Assembly: GCF_001435585.1 (NCBI RefSeq)
Contig: NZ_AZEC01000003.1
Span: forward strand, 15,786-79,785
Reading direction: 5' to 3'
DNA length: 64,000 nucleotides
Source: Schleiferilactobacillus perolens DSM 12744
Lineage (GTDB): Bacteria > Bacillota > Bacilli > Lactobacillales > Lactobacillaceae
Part shown: piece after piece, positions 34,520-43,061 of the stretch
How the letters are laid out: each line of letters opens with the position of its first letter
Numbering within the stretch: the first letter of the stretch is position 1
Made by a program: the position numbers and the translations under genes
Notes under the pieces: generated by a model
Databases searched by the model: none
Told to the model about the DNA's origin: nothing
What the model saw: only the letters and a program-made list of their open reading frames with translations

Positions 34520-35038
34520 ATGATTATTTCTATTGGTAATGACCACATTGTTACGGACGTAAAGATTCAGATTTCCAACATGCTGAAGAGCATGGGCTAT
34601 CAGGTGATCGACGAAGGCACTTATGACACCACTCGGACCCACTATCCGATCTATGGTAAGAAAGTGGCCGAAGATGTGGCCGATGGCCGCGCTGACCTTG
34701 GCGTTGTATTGTGCGGTACTGGGATCGGTATTTCTACTGCGGCCGACAAGAACGAAGGCGTGCGGGCAGCCATGGCTGACGATGCCACTTCTGCAAAATA
34801 TGCCCGGGAACAACTGAATGCCAATATCATTGGTTTCGGTGGTGCCACGGTGGGTGAACACTTGGCCGAAGATATCGTGAAGTCCTTCTTGGATGCCACT
34901 TACAAGGAAACACCCGAGAACGCTGCGATCATCAAGAAGATCGACAGCATTGCTAAGCCTAATCCGGACCAAAAAGACAACCCGCACTTCTTTGATGAAG
35001 AGAATGAAAAGTGGGCTGAAGGCGTCTATCACGACTAA
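34520..35038 (+). CDS. lacB: Galactose-6-phosphate isomerase subunit LacB
   Basis: 172 residues from ATG 34520, equal to known LacB proteins that begin [13 protein letters not shown]; the frame is open from 34487, which would add 11 residues. The active-site loop [11 protein letters not shown] with the catalytic Cys is present. Ribosome site GGAAGGAAG. Partner of LacA in making tagatose-6-phosphate. Confidence 0.96.
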   Translation: MIISIGNDHIVTDVKIQISNMLKSMGYQVIDEGTYDTTRTHYPIYGKKVAEDVADGRADLGVVLCGTGIGISTAADKNEGVRAAMADDATSAKYAREQLNANIIGFGGATVGEHLAEDIVKSFLDATYKETPENAAIIKKIDSIAKPNPDQKDNPHFFDEENEKWAEGVYHD

Positions 35039-35107
35039 TCATCCCGCGTTGGGATAAATTAAAGAGGCTGTGACAGAAGCCATTTAGCAATTGAGTACCA
35101 CCACCAC

Positions 35108-35142
35108 AACGAGCTAAAGGCGTATTTTGCCTTTAGCTCGTT
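35108..35142. terminator. Perfect 14-bp hairpin between lacB and lacC
   Basis: AACGAGCTAAAGGC (35108-35121) pairs fully with GCCTTTAGCTCGTT (35129-35142) across a 7-nt loop. No T tract follows, so it may protect or attenuate the message rather than stop it. Confidence 0.6.
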
Positions 35143-35195
35143 GTTGCGTTTGGCGGCAAAAAGTTGTTGAAAAATTGGAAAGCAGGTAAAAATAC

Positions 35196-36134
35196 ATGAT
35201 CTTAACCGTCACGATGAATCCCTCCATTGATATGGCCTATGCCTTGGACCATTTAAAAATCGACGACGTGAACCGCGTCAGCGATGTCCGCAAGACGGCT
35301 GGCGGCAAGGGCCTTAATGTCACCCGGGTCATCCATTTGATGAGTCAACCGGTCAAAGCCACCGGCGTACTGGGCGGCAATTTCGGTAAATTTATTGAAG
35401 ATCAATTAGACAACGATTCAATTCAACACAGTTTCACCCACATCAATCAAGAAACCCGCAATTCCATTGCGATTTTGCATGATGGCGGGAAGCAAACTGA
35501 ATTATTGGAAGCGGGCCCGACACTGAGTGGCGCTGATGCCCAAGCCTTCCAGGATCATTTTGATGCACTCCTTGATGAGACCAACTTGGTCACCATGTCC
35601 GGCAGCTTGCCAGGTGGCTTGGCGCCGTCCTTCTATTCTGAATTAGTGGCCCATGCTGCCCAAAAGGGGATCAAAGTATTACTGGATACGTCCGGCGCTT
35701 CTCTGGCGGCAGCAGTCAAATCTGAGCACAAACCTTTCCTGATCAAGCCTAACGATGAAGAATTGGGCAACTTATTGGGTGAAAAGGTGGATCGCACCGA
35801 TTTGCCAAAGCTGCAGCAACAATTGCAAGATCCCCGTTTCGATGGGATTGATTGGGTCGTGGTTTCGCTGGGTTCAAAAGGGGCCTTTGCCAAGCATGGG
35901 AATAAGTTCTACCAAGCCGCCATCCCTAAGATCAATGCGGTGAATCCGGTGGGTTCTGGCGACTCCACCATCGCCGGTTTGGCCATGGCACTAGCCCAGG
36001 ACAAAGATGACGCCACTGTACTGAAGACTGCGATGACTTGCGGCTTGCTCAATACGCTGGAGGCCACTACTGGTTTCGTAAATCCAGATCATTTCGATGA
36101 ATACTTTAATCAAGTCACTGTGATTGAAAAGTAA
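35196..36134 (+). CDS. lacC: Tagatose-6-phosphate kinase LacC
   Basis: 312 residues, PfkB family. Starts with LTVTMNPSIDMAYALD; the KTAGGKGLNVTRV sugar-binding segment and the NPVGSGDSTIAG ATP-site motif with the catalytic Asp are present. It phosphorylates tagatose-6-phosphate to tagatose-1,6-bisphosphate. Start: ATG at 35196 with AAAGCAGG. The aldolase that should follow (LacD) is not in the cluster. Confidence 0.94.
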   Translation: MILTVTMNPSIDMAYALDHLKIDDVNRVSDVRKTAGGKGLNVTRVIHLMSQPVKATGVLGGNFGKFIEDQLDNDSIQHSFTHINQETRNSIAILHDGGKQTELLEAGPTLSGADAQAFQDHFDALLDETNLVTMSGSLPGGLAPSFYSELVAHAAQKGIKVLLDTSGASLAAAVKSEHKPFLIKPNDEELGNLLGEKVDRTDLPKLQQQLQDPRFDGIDWVVVSLGSKGAFAKHGNKFYQAAIPKINAVNPVGSGDSTIAGLAMALAQDKDDATVLKTAMTCGLLNTLEATTGFVNPDHFDEYFNQVTVIEK

Positions 36135-36146
36135 GGAGCAATATTG

Positions 36147-36827
36147 ATGACAACTTTAGCAGAGATTCAAGCCGTTAATCCCGACAAGCAGATTTATGGA
36201 CTGAGTGATCCTGAGTTTGCGGACTACGGTGAAGCATACGGCCAATATGATGTGCAGCCGATCTTGGACTTTTTAGATAAAAACGTCACGATTTCCAGCG
36301 ACGGTAATTTATATGTCCCGTCAAATCCAAAGATGGAGGCTATTCCCGTGGTCCAACAAATTGGTCGCGATGTTTATGCCGGACTGCCCATTGAAGCCGG
36401 CGAATGTGCCGGTCACGCCGATTCATTGACGGCTGTTGAATTCCATCAAGGCAGTGAAGTCAATGTTTTTGCCACCGATGTGGTGATGGTCATCGGCAAG
36501 CGTGGTCAGATGCACAATGGCCAATTCAATGCAGAAAAAGACGCCAAGCTGTTCTTTGTGCCGGCGGGTTCTGTCGTTGAATTCTTCAGCGACACCTTGC
36601 ACTACAGCCCCTGTGAAGCCCATCAGAGCGGCTTTAAATTCATTGTCATGTTGATCAAAGGCAGCAACCAATCGTTACCCGCTGACTTCCATACTGACAA
36701 TGACCTGATCATGAAGACCAACAAGTTTCAAGTGGTCCACAAGGTCCGGACAGACAAGATCAAGTTGGGTGAAAAGATCGGGGTTATCGGCGATTTGGTC
36801 CACGTCAATCCCGTGAAGGAGGGCTAA
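36147..36827 (+). CDS. DUF4867 protein of the tagatose-6-phosphate cluster
   Basis: 226 residues, soluble. Matches DUF4867 as known from lactobacillal tagatose/galactose loci; the middle part (about 75-170) reads like a cupin barrel, with AGECAGH and a later HYSPCEAHQSG that could hold a metal. A sugar-phosphate isomerase or epimerase function is possible, but none is established to my knowledge. Start: ATG at 36147 with AAGGAGCA; TTG at 36144 is less likely. Nine bp after lacC and 3 bp before lacX, so it is in the same operon. Confidence 0.8.
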   Translation: MTTLAEIQAVNPDKQIYGLSDPEFADYGEAYGQYDVQPILDFLDKNVTISSDGNLYVPSNPKMEAIPVVQQIGRDVYAGLPIEAGECAGHADSLTAVEFHQGSEVNVFATDVVMVIGKRGQMHNGQFNAEKDAKLFFVPAGSVVEFFSDTLHYSPCEAHQSGFKFIVMLIKGSNQSLPADFHTDNDLIMKTNKFQVVHKVRTDKIKLGEKIGVIGDLVHVNPVKEG

Positions 36828-36830
36828 TCC

Positions 36831-37718
36831 ATGATTACGATCGAAAACGACCAATTTAAGGCCGAAATCAATGAGTTTGGGGCCGAATTGACCCATTTAA
36901 TTAGTAAAAAGGACAACTTCGACTACATCTGGAATGATGTGCCAGAAGTGAAGTTCTGGAAACGGCATGCGCCGATTCTGTTCCCCGCCATTGGCCGGTC
37001 CAACGGTGATTCCTACGAAGTCAACGGGACAATTTATCCCATGACTCAGCATGGCTTCGCCAGGGATCGGGATTTCATTGTCACGACTCAATCTACTAGC
37101 CAAGTGGTCTTCACGCAAGAGGCTAATACGGAGACTCGTGCCGTCTATCCCTTCGATTACGTCTTAGAAGTGACCTACACGCTGCAATCTGATGGCCTGC
37201 ATGTGGCCGCTGTCGTGACGAACAACGGCGCTGACGAAATGCCCTTTGCACTGGGCTTCCACCCCGCCTTCAATGTGACCCAAAATGCCGATGGTTCCTT
37301 TGCCGATTATTCTCTGACACTGAAAGGCGTCAAAGGGCCTGTTGAACAATTCGGCATTGGGCCGGTACCGTACCGGGACGGCACCAAGAAGCCTTTGACC
37401 CAAGCTAAAGGCGACGTCATCCCGTTGACGCACGAGTTCCTGGACGACGGCTTAGTAATCATTGCCAACTCCGATATTGAAGAAGCCACTTTAGCCTCCA
37501 GCAGCCAACCCCATGCAGTGACTCTGGATGTTCACGAGTTCCCTTATTTGACAATTTGGAGTCCGGAACACGAGAAAGCCCCGTTCATCTGTGTTGAACC
37601 TTTTGCTGGCTTACCAGATCAGACCGGTGAACCGACCGATTGGCTGCACAAAGCAGGTAATAACATCGTTGCTCCGAATGCCAGCAAAGATTTTGCCTTT
37701 ACGATTCTGCCCCATTGA
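36831..37718 (+). CDS. lacX: LacX-like aldose 1-epimerase family protein
   Basis: 295 residues. The early part AEINEFGAELTHL and HAPILFPAIGR, then MTQHGFARD and the FHPAFNV strand, match LacX proteins of lac operons, which have the galactose-mutarotase fold. The exact substrate of LacX is not established; a sugar-phosphate is suspected. Start: ATG at 36831, with AAGGAGGG inside the end of the DUF4867 gene, giving close coupling. Confidence 0.88.
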   Translation: MITIENDQFKAEINEFGAELTHLISKKDNFDYIWNDVPEVKFWKRHAPILFPAIGRSNGDSYEVNGTIYPMTQHGFARDRDFIVTTQSTSQVVFTQEANTETRAVYPFDYVLEVTYTLQSDGLHVAAVVTNNGADEMPFALGFHPAFNVTQNADGSFADYSLTLKGVKGPVEQFGIGPVPYRDGTKKPLTQAKGDVIPLTHEFLDDGLVIIANSDIEEATLASSSQPHAVTLDVHEFPYLTIWSPEHEKAPFICVEPFAGLPDQTGEPTDWLHKAGNNIVAPNASKDFAFTILPH

Positions 37719-37796
37719 GGGACAATGGTAACGGATTCAGTAAAATTGGCCACTGAGTGAGCATGTCTTTTACCAATGGCCGAAAGGAGCGGTGAC

Positions 37797-38831
37797 ATGG
37801 CTGCAATGATAGCAAACACCAAAGTCTTTGACCAATACAAGGGCGAAGACATCTACGAGTATTCTTTGACAAACAAAAACGGGGTAACCCTCTCCACGTT
37901 AAGCTGGGGGGCTAACTGGTACGAATTACTGGTACCGACTAAAGCCGGTAAGAAGCAAAACTTGTTGTTGAACTTCCCCCATACCGCCGACTACGCAGAG
38001 AAGAACCCTTACCTCTGCATGTCGATTGGCCGGACAGCGGGTCGAATTGGTGGGGCATCTTTTACCATTAATGGCAAGACGTACAATGTAGACGTCAACG
38101 AGAGTGACTACAATCTCCACGGCGGCTTCCATGGCTTCAATTTCTATACTTGGAACGGCAAGATCCAGGATAACCACATCATCTTTAACAAGAAGGTCAC
38201 CAATGAGTTGGATAATTTCCCGGGAAATATGGATGTCACGATTACGTATACGCTGACCGATGATGATGAGGTCATCATTGATTATGCTGCAGAGACTGAT
38301 GCTGACTCCTTGTTTAATCCGACTAACCACGCTTACTGGAACTTGAATGCCGGCGATGATCCGGTGACGAACCATGAGCTGTACATCCACAGCAGCCACC
38401 GAGCCGCGTTGAACAGCAATAAGATCCCCACAGGTGAACTGGCGCCCGTACTGAATACCCCCTATGATTTCAGTAAAAATGCGCCATTGGGTAAAGCCAT
38501 TGCCGCATTGCAAAGCATACCGGAAAAAGGCTTGGACGATGTCTTCATTATCGACGATCATGATCCGGCCAAACCAGTCGCCGAATTGCGGAACCCGGAC
38601 AATGGAATCAGCGTGACGATTTTCTCTGAACGCAACGCCATTGTGTCTTATACGGCGAATGGGTGGGATGATTCCCAGAAGTTCATCGATAAGACAGGTC
38701 AACCCCAGGTGGCGATCGCTTTAGAATCCCAAACCGCCCCGAATGCGGTGTCTGATCTCAAGTTCGGTGATATTAGTATCGAACCAGGCGAGATTAAGCA
38801 TTATTACACGAAATACAAGTTCGGGTACTAG
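37797..38831 (+). CDS. galM: Aldose 1-epimerase (galactose mutarotase) GalM
   Basis: 344 residues, normal for GalM. Key residues: NLHGGFHGFN and NPTNHAYWNL with the two active-site His, GLDDVFII with the substrate Asp, and IALESQTAPNAV with the catalytic Glu. It interconverts alpha- and beta-galactose. Start: ATG at 37797 with AAAGGAG; the frame is open from 37776 without support. The last gene of the cluster, followed by the large hairpin element at 38856-38962. Confidence 0.92.
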   Translation: MAAMIANTKVFDQYKGEDIYEYSLTNKNGVTLSTLSWGANWYELLVPTKAGKKQNLLLNFPHTADYAEKNPYLCMSIGRTAGRIGGASFTINGKTYNVDVNESDYNLHGGFHGFNFYTWNGKIQDNHIIFNKKVTNELDNFPGNMDVTITYTLTDDDEVIIDYAAETDADSLFNPTNHAYWNLNAGDDPVTNHELYIHSSHRAALNSNKIPTGELAPVLNTPYDFSKNAPLGKAIAALQSIPEKGLDDVFIIDDHDPAKPVAELRNPDNGISVTIFSERNAIVSYTANGWDDSQKFIDKTGQPQVAIALESQTAPNAVSDLKFGDISIEPGEIKHYYTKYKFGY

Positions 38832-38855
38832 ACTGAACGAATCTGTACGTTAAAA

Positions 38856-38962
38856 AGGACTGGAAAAAAATCCTTCCTGATGAGCCGTGCCAAAGCTCCG
38901 CAGCCTCCGATTGCTCCGCTTTGGCACTACATCCATCAGGACTCAGATTTTATCCCGGTCCC
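38856..38962. repeat. Short repeat-family element acting as a large hairpin between galM and the XRE gene
   Basis: The inner part GTGCCAAAGC...GCTTTGGCAC carries the CTCCGATTGCTCCGC end motif of the intergenic repeats. It is flanked by CCTGATG/CATCAGG and by AGGACTGG/CCGGTCC arms, so the whole can fold into one hairpin, with TTTTA after it. It probably ends both convergent transcripts. Confidence 0.65.
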
Positions 38963-38976
38963 TTTTATTTGTTTAA

Positions 38977-39918
38977 TTACTGACGATCTTTACCCAGACT
39001 CAACAAGTCATCATCGTCAAGGAAGGGCAAGTAGCGGTGCCAGTCGTCTGTGGTGCTGTCTTTTTCAGCGACGAGCTGACGAACGTAACTTGCGATCACG
39101 GCGCTGGGAGCGAACGGAGCAAGCTTGCTTAGGTAAGCGGCTTGTTCTGGGTCGGTCTGCCAGTCGTGGAACAACTGGGTGATTTGATTGTCGTCAAGGA
39201 ATGGGGCGGCGACAATGTAGTCGCTTGGCAAAGCCTGATGTTGCGTCAACAATTTGAAAAGTACCGTGCTGGCCACGAAAGGATAGAAATGCTTTTGCTG
39301 TTTAGCCGTGAGTTTTTCTGTGCCCCAATCGTCAGTCAATATTTCTGTCACAGTGTCATCGGAGAGGAAGGGGAGCAGCCTTTTCAATGTCGGCCAACTG
39401 TCCGGCAAATTAGGCAGCACCTTATTCTGCACGATCTGGTTGAGATCATCATCGCTCAGGGTTGGCGCTAAGGATTGCACTAATTCTAAAAAGTCAGTAT
39501 CCGTTTCGTGACTGATGAGTTGGTCATGGAGTGCAGCATTGGATAGGTACGGCGCAATATCCTTGAGGTGCACTGCCGGCAGAGTTTGCTGGGCCGCTTT
39601 CGCATCCACTTGCTTTGGCTTCATCACTGGCGCAAAGGTGGCCAGAGTGTCTGCGTCCACACTGCTGTCACTGTCCTGCACGATAGTGACTCGGTGCTCA
39701 GCATTGTCCATATCCAATAAGTCGTCTAAGGACAGATCCAGGACCTTGGCCAGACTGCCATACTTATCGATATCTGGCAGTGACTGACTCCGTTCCCAAT
39801 TACTAACCGCTTGGTAGCTAACCCCTAATTGATCCGCCAAATCCATCTGAGTCATGTTTTTTTCTTTCCGGGCGGCGGCAATTTTCTTACCGATTCGTTG
39901 TGCATCAAAGATAACCAT
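38977..39918 (-). CDS. XRE-family regulator with C-terminal repeat solenoid
   Basis: 313 residues. Helix-turn-helix at about 8-63 (MTQMDLADQLGVSYQAVSNWE). The rest has seven degenerate units of about 30 residues, each centred on a [AL]PfLsdd-x-[IL]-like core at residues 121, 150, 182, 211, 238, 267 and 297 (APYLSNAAL, APTLSDDDL, LPFLSDDTV, YPFVASTVL, APFLDDNQI, APFAPSAVI, LPFLDDDDL). These likely stack as a helical solenoid for protein binding. Start: ATG at 39918. Single gene; target unknown. Confidence 0.82.
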   Translation of the reverse strand: MVIFDAQRIGKKIAAARKEKNMTQMDLADQLGVSYQAVSNWERSQSLPDIDKYGSLAKVLDLSLDDLLDMDNAEHRVTIVQDSDSSVDADTLATFAPVMKPKQVDAKAAQQTLPAVHLKDIAPYLSNAALHDQLISHETDTDFLELVQSLAPTLSDDDLNQIVQNKVLPNLPDSWPTLKRLLPFLSDDTVTEILTDDWGTEKLTAKQQKHFYPFVASTVLFKLLTQHQALPSDYIVAAPFLDDNQITQLFHDWQTDPEQAAYLSKLAPFAPSAVIASYVRQLVAEKDSTTDDWHRYLPFLDDDDLLSLGKDRQ

Positions 39919-40126
39919 CTAAATTCTTCTTTCTGAATCTCGTAATCAGACGTTGGCCAACGGCTGTTGTCTATAATGTACCTGCCGAGACATTTTGGCA
40001 CCAGCAAGCAGTGCTTGAGTTGGAAAAAAAGTTGCTCAAGCGTTGCTTGTGGTCTAAATTTTTCCTGATGATCACTGGCGGGGGGGTGGTATTTTTTCGT
40101 TTGAGAAGCTATCATAATAGATGACG

Positions 40127-40141
40127 TAGATTTCAAATCTA
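40127..40141. promoter_or_regulatory. Small palindrome before the HlyIII gene
   Basis: TAGATTT-C-AAATCTA, 7 bp per arm, 27 bp upstream of the start codon. It could be an operator or chance. Confidence 0.25.
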
Positions 40142-40167
40142 GATGTCTTTTGAATTGGAGGTTCAAC

Positions 40168-40812
40168 ATGGAAGGCCATCAAGTATCCCGTTATCGGATC
40201 CATTATGAAGTGAAAAACGCTGTGTCCCATGGTGTTTGGTTCCTGATTAGTATCTATTTGGTAATTGCATTGTGGCTGCGCGCATTGAACCATGGCGCTG
40301 GTGCTGGCGAAATGACTGCGTTGGTGATCTATGGGGCGACATTGCTGAACCTATTCCTAGCGTCCACGATGTGTCATGCCATGGCGTTCACCAAAGCGGC
40401 GCGTATTTTCCAAATCTTTGATCACTCGGGGATTTACCTATTCATTGCCGGGACGTACACTGCCTATACGATGATCGCCATTCGCGGGGTCACCGGTTGG
40501 GTGATGCTGGCTGTCGAGTGGCTCTGTGCCATCACGGGCATTGTCGTCCATGTCGTCAGCGGCAACCCCCACCAAGGGATCGAAACGATGTTGTACATTA
40601 TCATGGGCTGGCTGTGTATTGCGGCCGCACCCACGCTGTGGCACACACTAGGCGTGGCCGGGTTCTGGATGCTGGTTGCCGGCGGTGTTGTTTTCACCCT
40701 AGGTGCCGGGATCTATAGTATGAAGAAACTGAAGGAAGGCCATTTCATCTGGCATTTCTTGGTGATCATTGCCAGCACGTTGATGTATATATCGATTTAC
40801 TGGTTGGTGTAA
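40168..40812 (+). CDS. Hemolysin III / YqfA (PAQR) family membrane protein
   Basis: 214 residues with seven membrane segments. Conserved metal-site elements of the PAQR fold: an early SHGVW, then ASTMCHA, FDHSGIY, and a late GHFIWHFLVI. Function in bacteria is not settled; a hydrolase-like zinc membrane protein is expected. Start: ATG at 40168 with TTGGAGG; an upstream ATG at 40150 has no ribosome site. Confidence 0.9.
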   Translation: MEGHQVSRYRIHYEVKNAVSHGVWFLISIYLVIALWLRALNHGAGAGEMTALVIYGATLLNLFLASTMCHAMAFTKAARIFQIFDHSGIYLFIAGTYTAYTMIAIRGVTGWVMLAVEWLCAITGIVVHVVSGNPHQGIETMLYIIMGWLCIAAAPTLWHTLGVAGFWMLVAGGVVFTLGAGIYSMKKLKEGHFIWHFLVIIASTLMYISIYWLV

Positions 40813-40826
40813 CGAGCAGGCCGCTC

Positions 40827-41008
40827 TGAAGTGCAACAAAAAAGTTAGACAGTTTGGAAATTAATTACGCAACGGCTTGATTCCGATATTCAATCGGAGT
40901 TAGGCCGTTTTTGTTCAGTGAAATTCGGGCATGATTAAATTATCTGGCGTAATGCGTCACGATTTGTTTCAGTTCCATGAGATCTTTAAATGGTTTTCGC
41001 TCCGTCAT
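40827..41008 (-). mobile_element. Remnant of an IS3-family insertion sequence (transposase C-terminus and end)
   Basis: On the minus strand, 41008-40865 encodes FKDLMELKQIVTHYAR, a stop in place of Tyr, then FNHARISLNKNGLTPIEYR and the terminal NQAVA. This is the C-terminus of an IS3-type OrfB. It is followed by the IS right end TGTCTAACTTTTTTGTTGCA (about 40834-40853). The 5' part of the IS is gone, and the in-frame stop shows it is inactive. The ATG at 41008 has a strong AGGAGG by chance or from the neighbour's promoter region. Confidence 0.8.
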
Positions 41009-41095
41009 GACCTATTTCCTCCTGAAATGATTGTTCTTATCTTTCGCATATGCTAAATTTAGTTAAACTTAGCACAAGTGAAAAGAGGAATCAAT

Positions 41096-42145
41096 ATGAA
41101 GAAGGAAACGAGTCCCAAAGCCATCACAATGAATATTCTGAATGGCCTGTCCGTTGGTATTATTGTCGCCCTGGTTCCTGGGGCATTGTTCAATGCACTT
41201 GTTAAATTGATTTCACCCGTTGCCCCTTGGCTCAATGTGGTCACGCAGATGACTGGGATTGCCCAAACGATGCTGCCGGTACTGGCAGCGGTCTGTGTGG
41301 GGATGATGGCCAAGTTTTCACCCATTCAAACCGGCTCGCTGGCTTTGGCCGCCATTGTCGGTGCGGGTAATGTCCATGTGACAAAGGCCGGGATGACGAT
41401 TGCTGGTACCGGCGACGTGATCAATACGGCGGTGACCATTGCCGTGGGCTACCTGTTGATTCTATTACTGGGCCAGCGGTTGAAGGCGTACACGATTTTG
41501 CTCATTCCCAGTATTGTCCTCATCGTTGGCGGCGGTATCGGTTTACTAACGTTTGGACCGGTCACTGAAGTCACCAAGTACATTGGCCAACTGGTGGAAC
41601 AATTGACCAATCTGCAGCCAATCTTGATGGGGGTTCTGATGGGGATGGCGTTTGCACTGTTGATCGTCTCACCGATCAGCACAGTGGGGATTGCTACGGC
41701 CATCAGCTTAAGCGGCATTGCTTCCGGCGCCGCCAATCTGGGCATTGTGGCAGCAGGCTTTGCACTGGCGATTTATGGCTGGCACGCTAATTCAGTGGGC
41801 ACCTCAATCGCCCATTTCCTCGGCTCACCCAAGATGCAGATGGCGAATCTATTGGCTAAGCCCAAGCTGTTCTTGCCGGTTTGCTTGAATGCCGGGATTT
41901 TAGGCGGTCTGGGTGCTTTGTTCCAAGTGAAAGGCACACCGATGAGCGCCGGCTTTGGTTTCTCTGGCTTGGTGGGTCCGTTGGCTGCTTTAGAAGGTTA
42001 CGGCACAGCCAATGCGGGCAACATTATCCTGATTGTGCTGTTATTCCTGGTCGCGCCAATCGCGCTAGGGTATGCCAGCAACATTGTGTTCACTAAAGTG
42101 CTGCACTATCAAACACCAGAGGACTATGCGCTGAACTACGAGTAG
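41096..42145 (+). CDS. PTS EIIC-like membrane protein (PTS_EIIC_2 family)
   Basis: 349 residues with about ten membrane segments. It matches the PTS_EIIC_2 (regulatory-type EIIC) family: a GIIVALVPGALFNAL helix, LALAAIVGAGN, and VSPISTVGIATAISLSG. These are stand-alone IIC-like proteins without IIA or IIB partners, whose substrate is unknown. Start: ATG at 41096 with AGAGGAA; the ATG at 41078 is less well placed. It follows the IS remnant, and a small gene of unknown role follows it. Confidence 0.82.
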   Translation: MKKETSPKAITMNILNGLSVGIIVALVPGALFNALVKLISPVAPWLNVVTQMTGIAQTMLPVLAAVCVGMMAKFSPIQTGSLALAAIVGAGNVHVTKAGMTIAGTGDVINTAVTIAVGYLLILLLGQRLKAYTILLIPSIVLIVGGGIGLLTFGPVTEVTKYIGQLVEQLTNLQPILMGVLMGMAFALLIVSPISTVGIATAISLSGIASGAANLGIVAAGFALAIYGWHANSVGTSIAHFLGSPKMQMANLLAKPKLFLPVCLNAGILGGLGALFQVKGTPMSAGFGFSGLVGPLAALEGYGTANAGNIILIVLLFLVAPIALGYASNIVFTKVLHYQTPEDYALNYE

Positions 42146-42197
42146 AGTAGTCATCCTATGATAAGGAATATTGTTATTTGAAAGAAGGGACCATCAA

Positions 42198-42587
42198 TTG
42201 CGTAAACTAAAATCAAAAGACTTGCAAAATGTTTACGACCGATGGCCTGAGACAATCCTAAAATTCGAGGACCATCAATCATTTGTGGAAGTGCAGACAT
42301 CGTTCATCGATATTTTTCATGATCACATCTCACTGGTCGTCACGACAATACCGACCGGTTATCAGATTAATGATGATGGGTATGTTCTTGATGTGTCATT
42401 GTCAACGCGGCGAAAAAACTCTTTCAATCAAATACTGGCATCATTTAGAGTGACGGTTTCCAGAGACAAAGAACTGACCATTAAGTTCTCTGACCTAACT
42501 GACTTTCCAGCCGTGTTGGTTCGGTTATTACACTGCATTGGTCAAGTCTTTCAAATGTTTCAGCAAGATGCTGATTCTTCTTTTTGA
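42198..42587 (+). CDS. DUF1828-like small protein
   Basis: About 129 residues from TTG 42198 (AGAAGGGA upstream); TTG at 42171 would add nine residues. The section FVEVQTSFIDIFHDHISLVV and the NDDGYVLDVS turn recall DUF1828 proteins, which have a beta-rich N-terminal domain. Codon use is more AT-rich than its neighbours, hinting at transfer or weak expression. Function unknown. Confidence 0.5.
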   Translation: MRKLKSKDLQNVYDRWPETILKFEDHQSFVEVQTSFIDIFHDHISLVVTTIPTGYQINDDGYVLDVSLSTRRKNSFNQILASFRVTVSRDKELTIKFSDLTDFPAVLVRLLHCIGQVFQMFQQDADSSF

Positions 42588-42660
42588 GCGACAAGTTTTC
42601 AATACGCTAAGGGCGCTTGATCATTCAAAATTACAATACTAATAAAATATCTGTATCCAG

Positions 42661-42730
42661 CGGGACAGAAATAAAATTTGAAACTTGATGGTACGGCCGT
42701 CAGCGACGATTTTGTTTTCGTCCCGTTTTT
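42661..42730 (+). terminator. Long hairpin with T tract before the ACT gene
   Basis: CGGGACAGAAATAAAAT pairs with ATTTTGTTTTCGTCCCG (42661-42725), followed by TTTTT. It ends the upstream transcript or attenuates the ACT/UPF0210 operon. No T-box or known riboswitch motif seen. Confidence 0.7.
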
Positions 42731-42781
42731 CTCATTCTATTTTGCTATACTAATGTCAAATCGACAGAAAAGAGTGATTCC

Positions 42782-43048
42782 ATGCAAACTATTATTACCG
42801 TTGTCGGCCAGGACAAGGTCGGCATTGTGGCCGCTGTCAGTACCAAACTGGCTGCTTTGCATATTAATATATTAGACATCTCCCAAACCATCATGGAAGG
42901 TAGTTTCACGATGATGCTGCTGGGCAAGCTGCCTGAACAAACAGACTTCAAACAGTTGCAACAGGAATTGACCGAATTTGGCCAATCCCAAGACCTGACG
43001 ATTCGCATTCAGCGGCAAGAAATCTTTGACGCGATGCAGTCGTTATAG
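42782..43048 (+). CDS. ACT-domain protein (UPF0237)
   Basis: 88 residues, a single ACT domain: [28 protein letters not shown] is the usual ligand-binding start. It probably senses an amino acid or similar small molecule. Start: ATG at 42782. The next gene, UPF0210, begins 13 bp after its stop; the pair is found together in many Firmicutes, so they should form a unit. A -10-like TATACT lies near 42750. Confidence 0.9.
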   Translation: MQTIITVVGQDKVGIVAAVSTKLAALHINILDISQTIMEGSFTMMLLGKLPEQTDFKQLQQELTEFGQSQDLTIRIQRQEIFDAMQSL

Positions 43049-43061
43049 GAAGCAGGTCACC

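Noticed and set aside
34253-35032. Long open frame antisense to lacA and lacB
   Set aside because: No ribosome site and no protein-family likeness; it mirrors the codon pattern of strongly coding lacAB.
37926-38702. Long open frame antisense to galM
   Set aside because: A shadow of galM, without start signals.
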